From Prevotellaceae bacterium UBA6398 (GTDB taxonomy: Bacteria; Bacteroidota; Bacteroidia; Bacteroidales; Bacteroidaceae): 64,000 nucleotides of DNA. Under the pieces are notes generated by a model, which saw only the letters and a program-made list of their open reading frames with translations, made no database searches and was not told where the DNA came from. The position numbers and the translations under genes were made by a program. The first letter of the stretch is position 1, and every line of letters starts with the position of its first letter. The stretch covers positions 1 to 64,000 of the forward strand of contig DJQA01000018.1 in the NCBI GenBank assembly GCA_002437495.1. The letters are read 5' to 3'. Below are positions 18,675 through 27,616 of the stretch, one piece after another.

Positions 18675-19999
18675 AAATAATGAAGTTCGGCGGCACTTCG
18701 GTTGGGTCGCCACAAAGAATTAAAAACGTAGCAAAGCTTATCTCTTCTGACGAGCAGAAGTTTGTTGTACTTTCCGCAATGTCGGGAACTACAAACACGC
18801 TTGTGGAAATAACCGACTACCTTAACAAAGAGAACCCTCTCGGGGCCAACAACGTAATAAGCCAACTTGAAAGCGTTTACCACAAACATGTTGACGAGCT
18901 ATATTCAACCGAAGAATACCGAAAGCTTACAAACAAATTCATAACAGAGGAATTTACGCACCTTCACAAACTCACGCAAAAGAAGCACGACGAAAACGTT
19001 GACAAGGAAATCCTTGCGCAGGGCGAAATAATAAGCACCAACATGATGACAAACTACCTTAAGGAGCTTGGCAAAAATGTTGTTCTGCTTCCGGCTCTCG
19101 ACTTCATGAGCATAAACAAGGACAAAGAGCCCGACGAGCTGCAAATATCCAAACGCCTTGCCGAAATCCTCGAAAAGCATAAGGGACACACAATATATAT
19201 AACGCAGGGATTCATATGCCGCAACGCAGAAGGGAATATCGACAACCTGCAACGTGGAGGCTCAGACTATACTGCATCGCTGATTGGCGCGGCAATAAAA
19301 GCCGAGGAAATACAAATATGGACCGACATAGACGGAATGCACAACAACGACCCGCGCTTTGTGGAGGGAACAAAACCCGTTGACCAGCTAAACTTCGAGG
19401 AAGCTGCCGAGCTTGCCTATTTCGGAGCAAAGATACTCCACCCCACCTGCATTCTGCCCGCAAAGTTCGCAGGAATACCGGTAAGACTTCTAAACACCCT
19501 TGATCCCTCGGCAAAAGGCACGATTATAAACAACGAGATGGAAAGCGGCAAAATAAAGGCCATAGCCGCAAAAGACGGAATAACCGCCATTAGAATTGTT
19601 TCATCGCGAATGCTGCTCGCCACCGGGTTTATGAGCAAGGTTTTCAACATATTCGACACGTTCAACACGAGCATCGACATGATAACCACCTCGGAAGTGG
19701 GAGTTTCAATGAGCATTGACAACCCTGCCCATTTGAACGAAATCATCGGGGAACTTAAAAAATACGGTACCGTTGATATCGACCGCGATATGTGCATTAT
19801 ATGTGTTGTCGGCGATTTGCGCTGGGGAAACGTGGGCTACGAAAGTCTCACAACCGATGCCATGGCCTCCGTACCTGTAAGGATGATTTCCTACGGGGGA
19901 AGCCTGCACAATATTTCTTTCCTGATACGCTCATGCGACAAGGCGAAAGCACTCCGCGAACTTAGCAAGAAACTGTTTAACGACAAAAAAGCAGACTGA
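18671..19999 (+). CDS. lysC: Aspartate kinase
   Basis: A 442-residue monofunctional aspartokinase, the first step from aspartate to lysine, threonine and methionine. KFGGTSVGS is at the N-terminus, GGSDYTASLIGAA and WTDIDGM lie in the kinase domain, and two ACT domains fill about 300-440. No homoserine dehydrogenase domain is attached. ATGA overlap with ftsE at the start; 2 bases separate it from lysA. The lysA neighbour suggests the lysine branch. Feedback by lysine is inferred from the ACT domains only. Confidence 0.95.
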   Translation: MKIMKFGGTSVGSPQRIKNVAKLISSDEQKFVVLSAMSGTTNTLVEITDYLNKENPLGANNVISQLESVYHKHVDELYSTEEYRKLTNKFITEEFTHLHKLTQKKHDENVDKEILAQGEIISTNMMTNYLKELGKNVVLLPALDFMSINKDKEPDELQISKRLAEILEKHKGHTIYITQGFICRNAEGNIDNLQRGGSDYTASLIGAAIKAEEIQIWTDIDGMHNNDPRFVEGTKPVDQLNFEEAAELAYFGAKILHPTCILPAKFAGIPVRLLNTLDPSAKGTIINNEMESGKIKAIAAKDGITAIRIVSSRMLLATGFMSKVFNIFDTFNTSIDMITTSEVGVSMSIDNPAHLNEIIGELKKYGTVDIDRDMCIICVVGDLRWGNVGYESLTTDAMASVPVRMISYGGSLHNISFLIRSCDKAKALRELSKKLFNDKKAD

Positions 20000-20001
20000 C
20001 A

Positions 20002-21147
20002 ATGTCGGAAACATTAAAAGGCGTGCCGAATTTCCGCACGCCATATTATCTGTACCACAAGGACAAACTAAGGAACACGCTCGAAACACTGAAACAAACC
20101 GTTGAAAAAGACGACAACTTCGTTGTTCATTACGCCATAAAGGCAAACGACAACCCGGATGTAATGAAATTCATCAGCTCATACAATCTGGGGGCAGACT
20201 GCGTGAGCGGCGGAGAAATCGAGAAAGCCGTGAAATACGGTTTCAACCCCTCAAAAATTGTTTTTGCCGGCGTGGGGAAAAGAGACGATGAAATAGAAAC
20301 CGCCATTAAAAACAGCATTTTCTGCTTTAACGTAGAGAGTTTGCAAGAAATTGAGGTTATTAACGAAATAGCCTTGAAAATGAACACTGTTGCACCTGTA
20401 GCGATACGCGTTAACCCCAACATCGATGCCCACACACACGAAAAAATAACAACGGGCACCGAGGAAAACAAGTTCGGCATAGCCCTCGAAGACGTTATGT
20501 CAACGGCAAAGGCCATAATCGCCATGAAAGGTTTGAAGTTTCGCGGCCTGCAATTCCACATAGGTTCGCAAATCACGGAATACACCTGCTTTGAGAAACT
20601 ATGCGATGTTGCCAACAAGCTCGCGGGCGAACTCGAAGCGCAAGGCATAAAATGCGAAATGATTGACATGGGCGGAGGACTCGGCGTAGACTACGATAAT
20701 CCAAAGGAAAATCCGATTCCCGATTTCCGGGGATATTTCAGCACATTCCGCAACCGTCTTAAATTGCCCACAGGCACAAAAGTGCACTTCGAGCTCGGAC
20801 GCTCAATTGTTGCGCAATGCGGAGATTTGATAACCAAGGTTCTCTACACCAAGCAAACAGCCCATAAGAAATTCGCCATTGTCGATGCCGGTTTCACCGA
20901 CCTTATACGCCCCGCCCTATACGGAGCTTACCACTACATTGAGAACTTGTCAAACAATTGCGCGGAGAAAGAGGCATACGACATCGTAGGCCCGATATGC
21001 GAGAGCAGCGATGTTTTTGCAAAAGACCGCGCCATTTCTCCCGCCAAACGCGGAGATATTCTCGCAATACATTCCGCAGGGGCGTATGGCGAAGTAATGG
21101 CCTCCACATACAATTCGCGCCCGCTCATAAAAGGGTATCTGGTATAA
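20002..21147 (+). CDS. lysA: Diaminopimelate decarboxylase
   Basis: A 381-residue fold type III PLP enzyme that converts meso-diaminopimelate to lysine. VVHYAIKANDN carries the PLP lysine (near 49), GGGLGVDY the phosphate-binding glycines, and GPICESSDVF the active-site Cys of the dimer partner. It is slightly shorter than the usual 400-420 residues but all motifs are present. It is the last gene of the his-ftsE-lys unit. A weak hairpin follows at 21155-21181, too poor to call a terminator. Confidence 0.96.
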   Translation: MSETLKGVPNFRTPYYLYHKDKLRNTLETLKQTVEKDDNFVVHYAIKANDNPDVMKFISSYNLGADCVSGGEIEKAVKYGFNPSKIVFAGVGKRDDEIETAIKNSIFCFNVESLQEIEVINEIALKMNTVAPVAIRVNPNIDAHTHEKITTGTEENKFGIALEDVMSTAKAIIAMKGLKFRGLQFHIGSQITEYTCFEKLCDVANKLAGELEAQGIKCEMIDMGGGLGVDYDNPKENPIPDFRGYFSTFRNRLKLPTGTKVHFELGRSIVAQCGDLITKVLYTKQTAHKKFAIVDAGFTDLIRPALYGAYHYIENLSNNCAEKEAYDIVGPICESSDVFAKDRAISPAKRGDILAIHSAGAYGEVMASTYNSRPLIKGYLV

Positions 21148-21273
21148 GCGGCAGTTAAAAACAATGGGCAGGCTGTTTTTTATTTCCGCAAACAACCGAC
21201 TAACGAAATATTATCGGTATTATAGAGCAATAGTACAAGTTTTTGTTTCCCAAAGGTTTGCAAAAGAAGAAAA

Positions 21274-21351
21274 AAAGGTCTGATGTAGTTTGAATTATGT
21301 CTGATGTAATTTTTTCTACATCAGACATGGTTTTTCCTACGTCAAATGTAT
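21274..21351 (+). repeat. 21-bp-phased four-unit array (locus 5)
   Basis: Units start at 21274, 21295, 21316 and 21337. A conserved A-rich leader (TTTGTTTCCCAAAGGTTTGC and following) precedes it. It lies in the convergent gap after lysA and runs directly into the palindromic repeat at 21380. Confidence 0.85.
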
Positions 21352-21379
21352 TTTTAGCGGTATTTGTTTTGCCATAAAT

Positions 21380-21489
21380 GTAGGGGCGCATGGCATACGC
21401 CCTGTACGCCACCGCATAAACCGCACCGCAAACCACCGCCGCAACATTGCAAATCGGCGCAATTCAGGGCGTATGCCATACGCCCCTAC
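21380..21489. repeat. GTAGGGGCG palindromic (MITE-like) repeat
   Basis: 25-bp inverted ends, GTAGGGGCG...CGCCCTG at 21380-21404 and the complementary CAGGGCG...CCCCTAC at 21465-21489, differ at one position and enclose 60 bp. The same unit occurs three times at 27617-28022. No gene is inside. A degenerate further arm follows up to about 21550. Confidence 0.85.
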
Positions 21490-21583
21490 GGCGGCACAAA
21501 TCACTGAATAAATGGTTATTGTGCATTTGTGCGGCGTATGGCCATACATACTGACGCAACCTGATGCTTCATCATGCCACGTC

Positions 21584-22171
21584 TCACGCTCCATACACCT
21601 TATTGTATATGCGCGCAACAATGTCGTCATAAACATCATTGAGGTTCCCGGCATTGCACCACATTATTTTCATCTCCAGTTCGTTTCCGCCGGCCCTGTA
21701 TGGCGGCTGCACATATTTCCTTTCGCAAAGTTTGAAACCGTGCCTTTCGTAAAAGGCAACTCTGCGCCTTGAAATGTCATCGGAAGGAAGCTCCACCTCC
21801 AAAACAACAGGCTTCCCCGCCGAGCGGCGCAGTGCCTCAATCGCCATGCCGCCAAGTCCCCTGCCACGCACACAGACATCCATGGCAAAATGCTCCACGT
21901 AAATAAAATCGCCAAAATCCCAAAACGATATAAAGCCCGTTTTACATCCGCCATGCTCTATTATGTTATTATAAAACTCCGGTTTCGACCACGTATAAGT
22001 TAACCAGTCCGAAACCTCGCGCCTTTCGTCCTCCGGGAAGCTCGACAGGTAAAGCCTTTCGGCATACCACAAGTCCTCCTCGCCATCAACACGCCTTATT
22101 GTTATTTGGCTTTCCTCCACTTCATTCAACTTTAATTGTCCTGTCAAGCCGTTCGCAAAAATCGGGGACAA
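21584..22171 (-). CDS. GNAT-family N-acetyltransferase
   Basis: A 195-residue protein. IYVEHFAMDVCVRGRGLGGMAIEALRR gives the acetyl-CoA pyrophosphate-binding loop (RGRGLGG), and VAFYERHGFKL is the typical beta6-alpha4 end. The substrate is not evident. It overlaps the upstream YigZ gene by 50 bases when started at 22171, so the true start may be a little downstream; the first 20 residues are outside the conserved domain. Probably cotranscribed with YigZ. Confidence 0.8.
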   Translation of the reverse strand: MSPIFANGLTGQLKLNEVEESQITIRRVDGEEDLWYAERLYLSSFPEDERREVSDWLTYTWSKPEFYNNIIEHGGCKTGFISFWDFGDFIYVEHFAMDVCVRGRGLGGMAIEALRRSAGKPVVLEVELPSDDISRRRVAFYERHGFKLCERKYVQPPYRAGGNELEMKIMWCNAGNLNDVYDDIVARIYNKVYGA

Positions 22172-22712
22172 GCGATTTTCTCATGCTTACCTTTAGAATG
22201 CAGCCATTGTCATAAGCGTTTTCCACAATCCTCACATTCGTTTCCCTTACAACCTTCATAACCGCGCTCATCCGCTCGTATCCGAAACGCAACGTAAGTG
22301 TCTGCTCCACGAAACACCTTTTCACCTCAGCCTTATCAAGCGCATCTGCTGCGGCAACCTTATATGCCTCGCCCAAACGGCTCGCGCCCAATTTAACGCC
22401 GCCAAAGTATCTTACAACCGCCACAAACGTGTCAGTCAGTCCCTTTGACTTTATCTGCCCCAATATCGGTCTACCCGCCGTGCCCGACGGCTCACCGTCA
22501 TCGTTGGCACGGAAACATTCTCCGTCAACACCTATAATATATGCGTATGCCACATGGCGCGCGTCGTGAAACTTTCGCCTCAATTCTGCCACATGTTTTT
22601 TTGCTTCCTGCTCATCGCACACAGGGAATACGTAAGATAGAAACTTGCTGCGTAGTTCGGTATAATACCCTTCGGTTGGTGCCGACACCGTCAGAAATTC
22701 ATCCTTTTCCAT
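22122..22712 (-). CDS. YigZ/IMPACT-family protein
   Basis: 196 residues. The N-terminal IMPACT domain shows KHVAELRRKFHDARHVAYAY, ANDDGEPSGTAGRPIL and VVRYFGGVKLGASRLGEAY. The C-terminal part is a DUF1949-like ferredoxin fold. Bacterial relatives bind nucleic acid or nucleotides and their role is unclear. The frame runs back to 22922, but homology begins at the ATG at 22712. A TATCTTTG element on the minus strand ends only 5 bases before this ATG, so the mRNA may be leaderless. Confidence 0.9.
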   Translation of the reverse strand: MEKDEFLTVSAPTEGYYTELRSKFLSYVFPVCDEQEAKKHVAELRRKFHDARHVAYAYIIGVDGECFRANDDGEPSGTAGRPILGQIKSKGLTDTFVAVVRYFGGVKLGASRLGEAYKVAAADALDKAEVKRCFVEQTLTLRFGYERMSAVMKVVRETNVRIVENAYDNGCILKVSMRKSLVPDFCERLDRTIKVE

Positions 22713-22935
22713 GAATGCAAAGATAAAGCATTTCCCACAAACAGCCGTTTCGTTACAAATATCGAAAACAGAACCGACAACAAAGCTGAATTTTTCGTTT
22801 GGCGACAGATTATTCATACCTTTGCAGATGGTTGTTACAATAAATTTCGGCGCGAAATAAAAAAAACTGCTTTTTCTTGTCACAAACAAGCGGGTCGTGC
22901 GTAATAAGGGTAAGAACATCAAATTTTATACTGAC

Positions 22936-23766
22936 ATGAAAAAGAATGTATTCATCGCAACCCTGTTACTGGGATTTGCACTCACGGCAAACACAGGATG
23001 CGCCGACTCAAAAACCACATCAAAAAAGAATGGTCTTGAATCCCTTGACAACCTTTCCGAACTCAGCAACCTTTCGGAACTCGCGGGAACCAATCAGGTT
23101 GAAAGCGGCAAGCTTGACAAAACGGCTAAAAAGACTTTCGCACTGAAAGGCTTCAACAAGATTAATGCCGGAGGCATTGTAAAAGTCCACTTCACCCAGG
23201 CAAGCGACTACGAGGTGAAGGCTGTGGGAACTCCGAAACTCATGAGCGCAATGACAGCCTACGTGGAAGACGAAACCCTTAACATCACACTCAAAAAAAA
23301 CGTCAACACAAACGGGGGAAACGAGCGCGTTGACTTTTACGTCAAGACACCCGACCTCACCTTCGTTGATATAGGCGGCGCGTGCAGCTTCACCGCAGGA
23401 AGCATCAAAACGGAAAACTTCGGTTACGACCTTTCGGGGGCTGTGAAATGCCGCATAGGCAAGCTGAAATGCAAGAAAGCCGACCTCGAAGCCAGCGGCG
23501 CGGTGAATGTCGAACTCATCGCGGAAGCCGACGAACTGAAAATGGACAATTCGGGAGCGTGCAAGACAAACCTAAAATTCAAGGGCGGAACTCTCGACAT
23601 AGAAAACAGCGGCGCGGGAAACATTAACGCCGAAGTTGACTGCAAGGTGCTTAAATCCGACAACTCGGGCGCGTCAAAAGTTACATACACGGGCACTGCC
23701 GACAAGACAACGATTGAAAACAGCGGCGTTGCCAAGACAAACACAAAACTTCTAAACAACCTCTGA
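22936..23766 (+). CDS. Head-GIN (DUF2807) domain lipoprotein
   Basis: 276 residues. A signal peptide ends at TANTGC, a lipobox, so the mature protein should be lipidated on the Cys. After a short Leu/Ser/Asn-rich linker comes a DUF2807 beta-solenoid of repeated short strands (GGIVKVHF, LSGAVKCRIG, ASGAVNVEL, NSGACKTNL, NSGAGNINAEV, NSGASKVTY, NSGVAKT). Function unknown. The longer frame from 22897 was rejected because the signal peptide starts at 22936. A TACCTTTG -7 element lies upstream near 22813. It is 12 bases before the ECF sigma gene, probably one operon. Confidence 0.85.
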   Translation: MKKNVFIATLLLGFALTANTGCADSKTTSKKNGLESLDNLSELSNLSELAGTNQVESGKLDKTAKKTFALKGFNKINAGGIVKVHFTQASDYEVKAVGTPKLMSAMTAYVEDETLNITLKKNVNTNGGNERVDFYVKTPDLTFVDIGGACSFTAGSIKTENFGYDLSGAVKCRIGKLKCKKADLEASGAVNVELIAEADELKMDNSGACKTNLKFKGGTLDIENSGAGNINAEVDCKVLKSDNSGASKVTYTGTADKTTIENSGVAKTNTKLLNNL

Positions 23767-23778
23767 TTTCCCGCACCC

Positions 23779-24252
23779 ATGACCGGAGAGGACTTCAAAA
23801 GAACCGCATCCGCCCTGCGCCGCGAACTTCTTGCCACGGCACGACGGTATATCCCCGACATAGAAAAATCGGAGGACGTGGTTCAGGACACTCTCCTGCG
23901 CCTGTGGGAAATAAGGGAAAGCCTACGCGAGCCAATCAACGGCATAGCGAACGTAATGGCGAAAAACCTGGCCATAGACCGTCTGCGCCGCGAAAAGCCC
24001 ACTGTTGACATTGAGGAGATTGACATAGGCGCACCGCCCGAAAACGAAACCCACGAAAGATACCAAAGGGTTATGGGAATTATAGACACGCTACCCGAAA
24101 TGCAGCAAACACTGATACGCCTGAGGCTTGTGGAGGAAATGGAGTACAAGGACATATCAAAGCTCACAGGCATAAGCGAAACCACAATAAGGCAGAACAT
24201 AAGCAGAGCCAGAATGGCAATACGACAACGATACATAAAACGGAACAGATGA
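23779..24252 (+). CDS. ECF-type RNA polymerase sigma factor
   Basis: A 157-residue sigma-70-family factor with region 2 (KSEDVVQDTLLRLWEIRE, NVMAKNLAIDRLRR) and region 4 (IDTLPEMQQTLIRLRLVEEMEYKDISKLTGISETTIRQNISRAR), linked without a regular region 3. It would direct transcription of an envelope or stress regulon. It overlaps the next gene by 4 bases (ATGA), as sigma/anti-sigma pairs often do. Confidence 0.93.
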   Translation: MTGEDFKRTASALRRELLATARRYIPDIEKSEDVVQDTLLRLWEIRESLREPINGIANVMAKNLAIDRLRREKPTVDIEEIDIGAPPENETHERYQRVMGIIDTLPEMQQTLIRLRLVEEMEYKDISKLTGISETTIRQNISRARMAIRQRYIKRNR

Positions 24253-24767
24253 AAAAAGAAGAAATACAAACACTGATTGACCGGTACTTCGAGGGCGACA
24301 CGACCATTGAAGAGGAGCGCAGGCTGTACGCCTTCTTCAAGCAGGACCGCATACCGGCAGAATTTGCGGAATACACCGGAATGTTCCGCGATTTGGCGGC
24401 AGTGGGCGACGTTCCTGCGCCGGCCGTGCAAAAAAAGCAGGCATTCCGTATGCCCATTATATGGCTGCGGGCGGCGGCAAGCGCGGCGGCTGTTGTGGCG
24501 ATAGTTTTCGGTGTGCGCCTTGCAGCCAACATTAGCGAGGAAAACGCGCTTGCGAAACTGTACGAGGGAAGCTACATAATTGTTGACGGACAGCGCATAG
24601 ACGACCTGAGCGAAATAAAAGACTCCATAAGGACTACCTTGCAAGGCGCCTCACGCATTGAGCGCAAAATAGCAAAACTGCAAACCGTGGAAGGAGCCGA
24701 AAAGGACGTATTGAAAAACGTGAGCGACCCGAAAATGAAAAAGGAAATCGAACAACTTCTAAATTAG
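24249..24767 (+). CDS. Probable membrane anti-sigma factor
   Basis: 172 residues. The N-terminal 60 residues (IDRYFEGDTTIEEERRLYAFF, EFAEYTGMFRDL) resemble the cytoplasmic helices of small Bacteroidales anti-sigma proteins. One membrane segment follows (about 77-95, AAASAAAVVAIVFGVRLAA), then a short extracytoplasmic tail rich in charged residues. The assignment comes mostly from the ATGA overlap with the ECF sigma gene and the topology. There is no FecR domain. Confidence 0.65.
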   Translation: MKKEEIQTLIDRYFEGDTTIEEERRLYAFFKQDRIPAEFAEYTGMFRDLAAVGDVPAPAVQKKQAFRMPIIWLRAAASAAAVVAIVFGVRLAANISEENALAKLYEGSYIIVDGQRIDDLSEIKDSIRTTLQGASRIERKIAKLQTVEGAEKDVLKNVSDPKMKKEIEQLLN

Positions 24768-24774
24768 GACGAAA

Positions 24775-25164
24775 ATGGCAAAAAAGACAATATATATGCT
24801 GGCGCTGATGCTAATGCCGCTGTTTGCAGCGGCGCAAAACAGCATCGACCACATGGTTGACGAACTTTCAACCATCGGAGGGGCGAAGTTCACCTCCGTT
24901 GTGCAGCGCAACCCAAAGACAAGAGCCATTGAAAAGGTTGTGAAGAAACTTGAGATTGGCGGCATTAACAGCAAAAAATTCATTAACGCCTTCAAGAGCG
25001 AAACCAAACGCAACAAGACAACCACCACTACGTACTCGGATGGGGAGGTTACAACAATCATAACCACGAGCAACCCAAAAACCAACCGCATCTACATGAT
25101 AAAATATGAGGATGAGCAGTATTACCCCGACGTGAGCGTAACCATAATCATAAAGGTGAAGTGA
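24775..25164 (+). CDS. Small secreted protein of unknown function
   Basis: 129 residues with a signal peptide (MLALMLMPLFAAAQ, cleavage likely after AAA or AAAQ). The mature part has a KKLEIGGINSKKF segment and an unusual threonine run (NKTTTTTYSDGEVTT). It resembles small secreted DUF4252/DUF5024-like proteins that follow ECF sigma/anti-sigma pairs in Bacteroidales, but I cannot place it firmly. It is 7 bases after the anti-sigma gene and is the last gene of that operon. Confidence 0.6.
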   Translation: MAKKTIYMLALMLMPLFAAAQNSIDHMVDELSTIGGAKFTSVVQRNPKTRAIEKVVKKLEIGGINSKKFINAFKSETKRNKTTTTTYSDGEVTTIITTSNPKTNRIYMIKYEDEQYYPDVSVTIIIKVK

Positions 25165-25191
25165 AAGTTGCAAAAAGCCACACGCCATGCA

Positions 25192-25226
25192 AGCTGCACC
25201 GCCCGCAATGGGCAGTGCGGCTTTTT
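25192..25226 (+). terminator. Intrinsic terminator after the ECF sigma operon
   Basis: AGCTGCACCGCCC pairs imperfectly with GGGCAGTGCGGCT around GCAAT, followed by TTTTTG. It lies 28 bases after the stop codon of the secreted-protein gene. Confidence 0.8.
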
Positions 25227-25315
25227 GTTTGCGCCTTCACGGCACAACCCACCCCCCAATGTCAATTATTATTGCTAATATTGCATATTAAGTTATAATC
25301 GAAACAAACTTGACT

Positions 25316-25864
25316 ATGGAAAAGGTTAAAGTAGTGCGCCACATAGGCCTTGTGGCCCACGATGCAAAGAAGAAAGACCTAATTGAATGGGTGCTTTGGA
25401 ACTCCGAACGCCTCATGGGACACAAATTCTATTGCACCGGTACCACGGGAACGCTCATTCTTGAAGCGCTTAAGGCAAAGCACCCGGATGTGGAATGGGA
25501 TTTCACAATACTGAAAAGCGGTCCGTTGGGCGGAGACCAGCAAATGGGCTCGCGCATTGTGGAAGGAATGATTGACTACCTGTTTTTCTTCACCGACCCG
25601 CTGACAGTGCAGCCTCACGATACCGACATAAAAGCTCTCACACGTCTTGCCGGAGTAGAGAACATCGTGTTCTGTTGCAACCGCAGCACAGCCGACCATA
25701 TAATAACCAGTCCGCTGTTCACCGACCCCGAATACAAGCACTCCATTCCCGACTACTCGTTCTACACCAACCGTTTCAAAGACAAACCGGTGGTTACAGA
25801 AGCCATGGAACAGGAACGCCGCCGCAGGGAAAAACTGCAAGGCAAAGACGAAAGCGAGAAATAG
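25316..25864 (+). CDS. mgsA: Methylglyoxal synthase
   Basis: About 182 residues. It converts dihydroxyacetone phosphate to methylglyoxal and phosphate, a bypass of lower glycolysis. LVAHDAKKKDL, CTGTTGTLI (phosphate-binding) and SGPLGGDQQMGSRI (catalytic Asp) are conserved, as is FFTDPLTVQPHDTDIKAL. The C-terminus extends about 25 residues beyond the 150-residue E. coli enzyme, with a highly charged end. The ATG at 25316 is preferred to the TTG two codons earlier. It is monocistronic, 76 bases before the symporter gene. Confidence 0.95.
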   Translation: MEKVKVVRHIGLVAHDAKKKDLIEWVLWNSERLMGHKFYCTGTTGTLILEALKAKHPDVEWDFTILKSGPLGGDQQMGSRIVEGMIDYLFFFTDPLTVQPHDTDIKALTRLAGVENIVFCCNRSTADHIITSPLFTDPEYKHSIPDYSFYTNRFKDKPVVTEAMEQERRRREKLQGKDESEK

Positions 25865-25940
25865 GCACAAGACCGGCTGACACGAAAACCCGCTCGGAAT
25901 TGCGGATTTTGCGTAAATTTGCAGTATATCCGCAATTTAT

Positions 25941-27398
25941 ATGAGTGCATACGTTGTAATACTGATAATGGCGGGCTATTTCGGTCTGCTGCTTATGATC
26001 TCCCATCTCACATCGCGAAACAACGACAACAACGCTTTCTTTCGCGGCAACCGGCAAAGCCCATGGTGGCTCGTTGCCTTCGGAATGATTGGCACTTCAA
26101 TCTCGGGCGTATCGGTGGTGAGCGTGCCGGGAATGGTGGGAACCGTAAACATGTCATACCTCCAGATGTGTCTCGGCTTTGTGCCGGGATACCTTTTGGT
26201 GGCGTATGTGCTGCTACCGGTATATTACAAATTACGACTCACAAGCATATATGACTATCTGAGCAAGCGATTCGGCAACACAAGCCACAAGACAGGCGCT
26301 GCGTTCTTCCTAATAAGCAAACTTTGCGGTGCGGCGGCAAGGTTGTTCATGGCTTGTCTCGTGCTGCAAAAATTCGTGTTCGACCAATTCGGCATACCTT
26401 TTGAGATTACAGCCGTGTCAACACTTCTGCTTACATGGGCATACACACGCAAAAGCGGTGTGAGAACACTTGTGTGGACCGATGCGCTGCAAACTCTCGC
26501 CCTTATAGCCGCAGTGGTTACGATATGGATAACCGTTTCAAACGCCATGCACCTTGACATTAAGGGGGCTGTTGATTTTGTGGCGCAAAGTCCCATGGGG
26601 CGTATCTTCGTGTTCGACGACTGGAAAAGCGGGCAGTTTTTCTGGAAAGAGTTCATTGCCGGAATATTCATAGTTATAGTTATGACCGGGCTCGACCAAG
26701 ACATGATGCAGAAAAACCTATCGTGCAAAAACCTGCGCGATGCACAAAAAGACATGACCGCTTACGGGCTTGCTTTTCTGCCTATGAACCTGCTTTTTCT
26801 CTCCCTTGGTGTGCTGCTATATGGTTTCTGCGCCCAAAACTCCATTGCAACGCCGGCGCAAACCGATAACCTGCTGCCCATGCTCGCCTCGGGGGGATAC
26901 CTTGGCACCCTCGTACCCATAATGTTCGTGATAGGAATAATAGCCGCCGCTTTCTCAAGCGCAGACTCGGCACTCACAGCTCTCACAACCAGTTTCTGCA
27001 TCGACATTCTTGGAGTGGAACGAAAAAACACCGACTCCCGAAAAGCCGCCGCAATACGCAAAAAAGTGCATGCCGGCGTAACGACCGTATTTATACTGTT
27101 CATTCTCGCGTTCAAGGCACTCAATTCCACAAGTGTCATCGATGCCGTTTACGTAATGGCATCCTACACCTACGGTCCGCTACTCGGGCTCTTCGCATTC
27201 GGACTGTTCACACGACGCACCCCAACCGACAGGTTTGTGCCTTATGTGGCGGTTGCCGCCCCCCTGTTGTGCTATGCCGCAAACATATCAGCGGCAAGAT
27301 TGTGGGACTATCATTTTGGCTACGAACTGTTGCTGCTGAACGGCGCACTGACATTCATAGGACTGTTGGCGATGTCAGAAAAACAAAAGGCTGTTTGA
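25941..27398 (+). CDS. Sodium:solute symporter (SSS family)
   Basis: 485 residues with about 13 hydrophobic segments. The N-terminus (about 35-60: RGNRQSPWWLVAFGMIGTSISGVSVVSVPG) matches the SSS family sodium-site helix 1. FVIGIIAAAFSSADSALTALTTSFCID is the conserved helix 8 region. The substrate cannot be read from the sequence. Relatives in Bacteroidales are often near sugar or sialic acid genes, but none is here. TAAATTTG at 25914-25921 matches a -7 element 19 bases before the ATG. The coding end lies within an 8-bp stem (27390-27397 with 27418-27425) that lacks a T run. Confidence 0.88.
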   Translation: MSAYVVILIMAGYFGLLLMISHLTSRNNDNNAFFRGNRQSPWWLVAFGMIGTSISGVSVVSVPGMVGTVNMSYLQMCLGFVPGYLLVAYVLLPVYYKLRLTSIYDYLSKRFGNTSHKTGAAFFLISKLCGAAARLFMACLVLQKFVFDQFGIPFEITAVSTLLLTWAYTRKSGVRTLVWTDALQTLALIAAVVTIWITVSNAMHLDIKGAVDFVAQSPMGRIFVFDDWKSGQFFWKEFIAGIFIVIVMTGLDQDMMQKNLSCKNLRDAQKDMTAYGLAFLPMNLLFLSLGVLLYGFCAQNSIATPAQTDNLLPMLASGGYLGTLVPIMFVIGIIAAAFSSADSALTALTTSFCIDILGVERKNTDSRKAAAIRKKVHAGVTTVFILFILAFKALNSTSVIDAVYVMASYTYGPLLGLFAFGLFTRRTPTDRFVPYVAVAAPLLCYAANISAARLWDYHFGYELLLLNGALTFIGLLAMSEKQKAV

Positions 27399-27510
27399 AG
27401 AAACCGCGAATATCGTCCAAACAGCATAAAAAGCTGGTTTACAAAACAATAGCCCAAAAACAAATATCCGTTATAACTATTTGTTTTTCATAGACTTGCA
27501 GCGGAAGAAA

Positions 27511-27588
27511 AAAGGTCTGATGTAGTTTGAATTATGTCTGATATAATTTTTCCTACATCAGACATGGTTTTTCCTACGTCAAATGCAG
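27511..27588 (+). repeat. 21-bp-phased four-unit array (locus 6)
   Basis: Units start at 27511, 27532, 27553 and 27574. Sequence, leader and order match locus 5 closely, including the direct junction to a GTAGGGGCG palindrome through TTTTGCCATAA. It lies in the convergent gap between the symporter gene and aspS. Confidence 0.85.
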
Positions 27589-27616
27589 TTTTGCCGGCTT
27601 TGGTTTTGCCATAATT

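Noticed and set aside
21200..21436. Open frames through the arrays encoding repeats such as TSDIIQTTSDLF
   Set aside because: The frames arise because 21 is divisible by three. Frame and strand differ among loci and there is no start signal or conserved protein.
27390..27425. Hairpin GCTGTTTG/CAAACAGC as a terminator of the symporter gene
   Set aside because: The stem includes the stop codon and is not followed by a T run.
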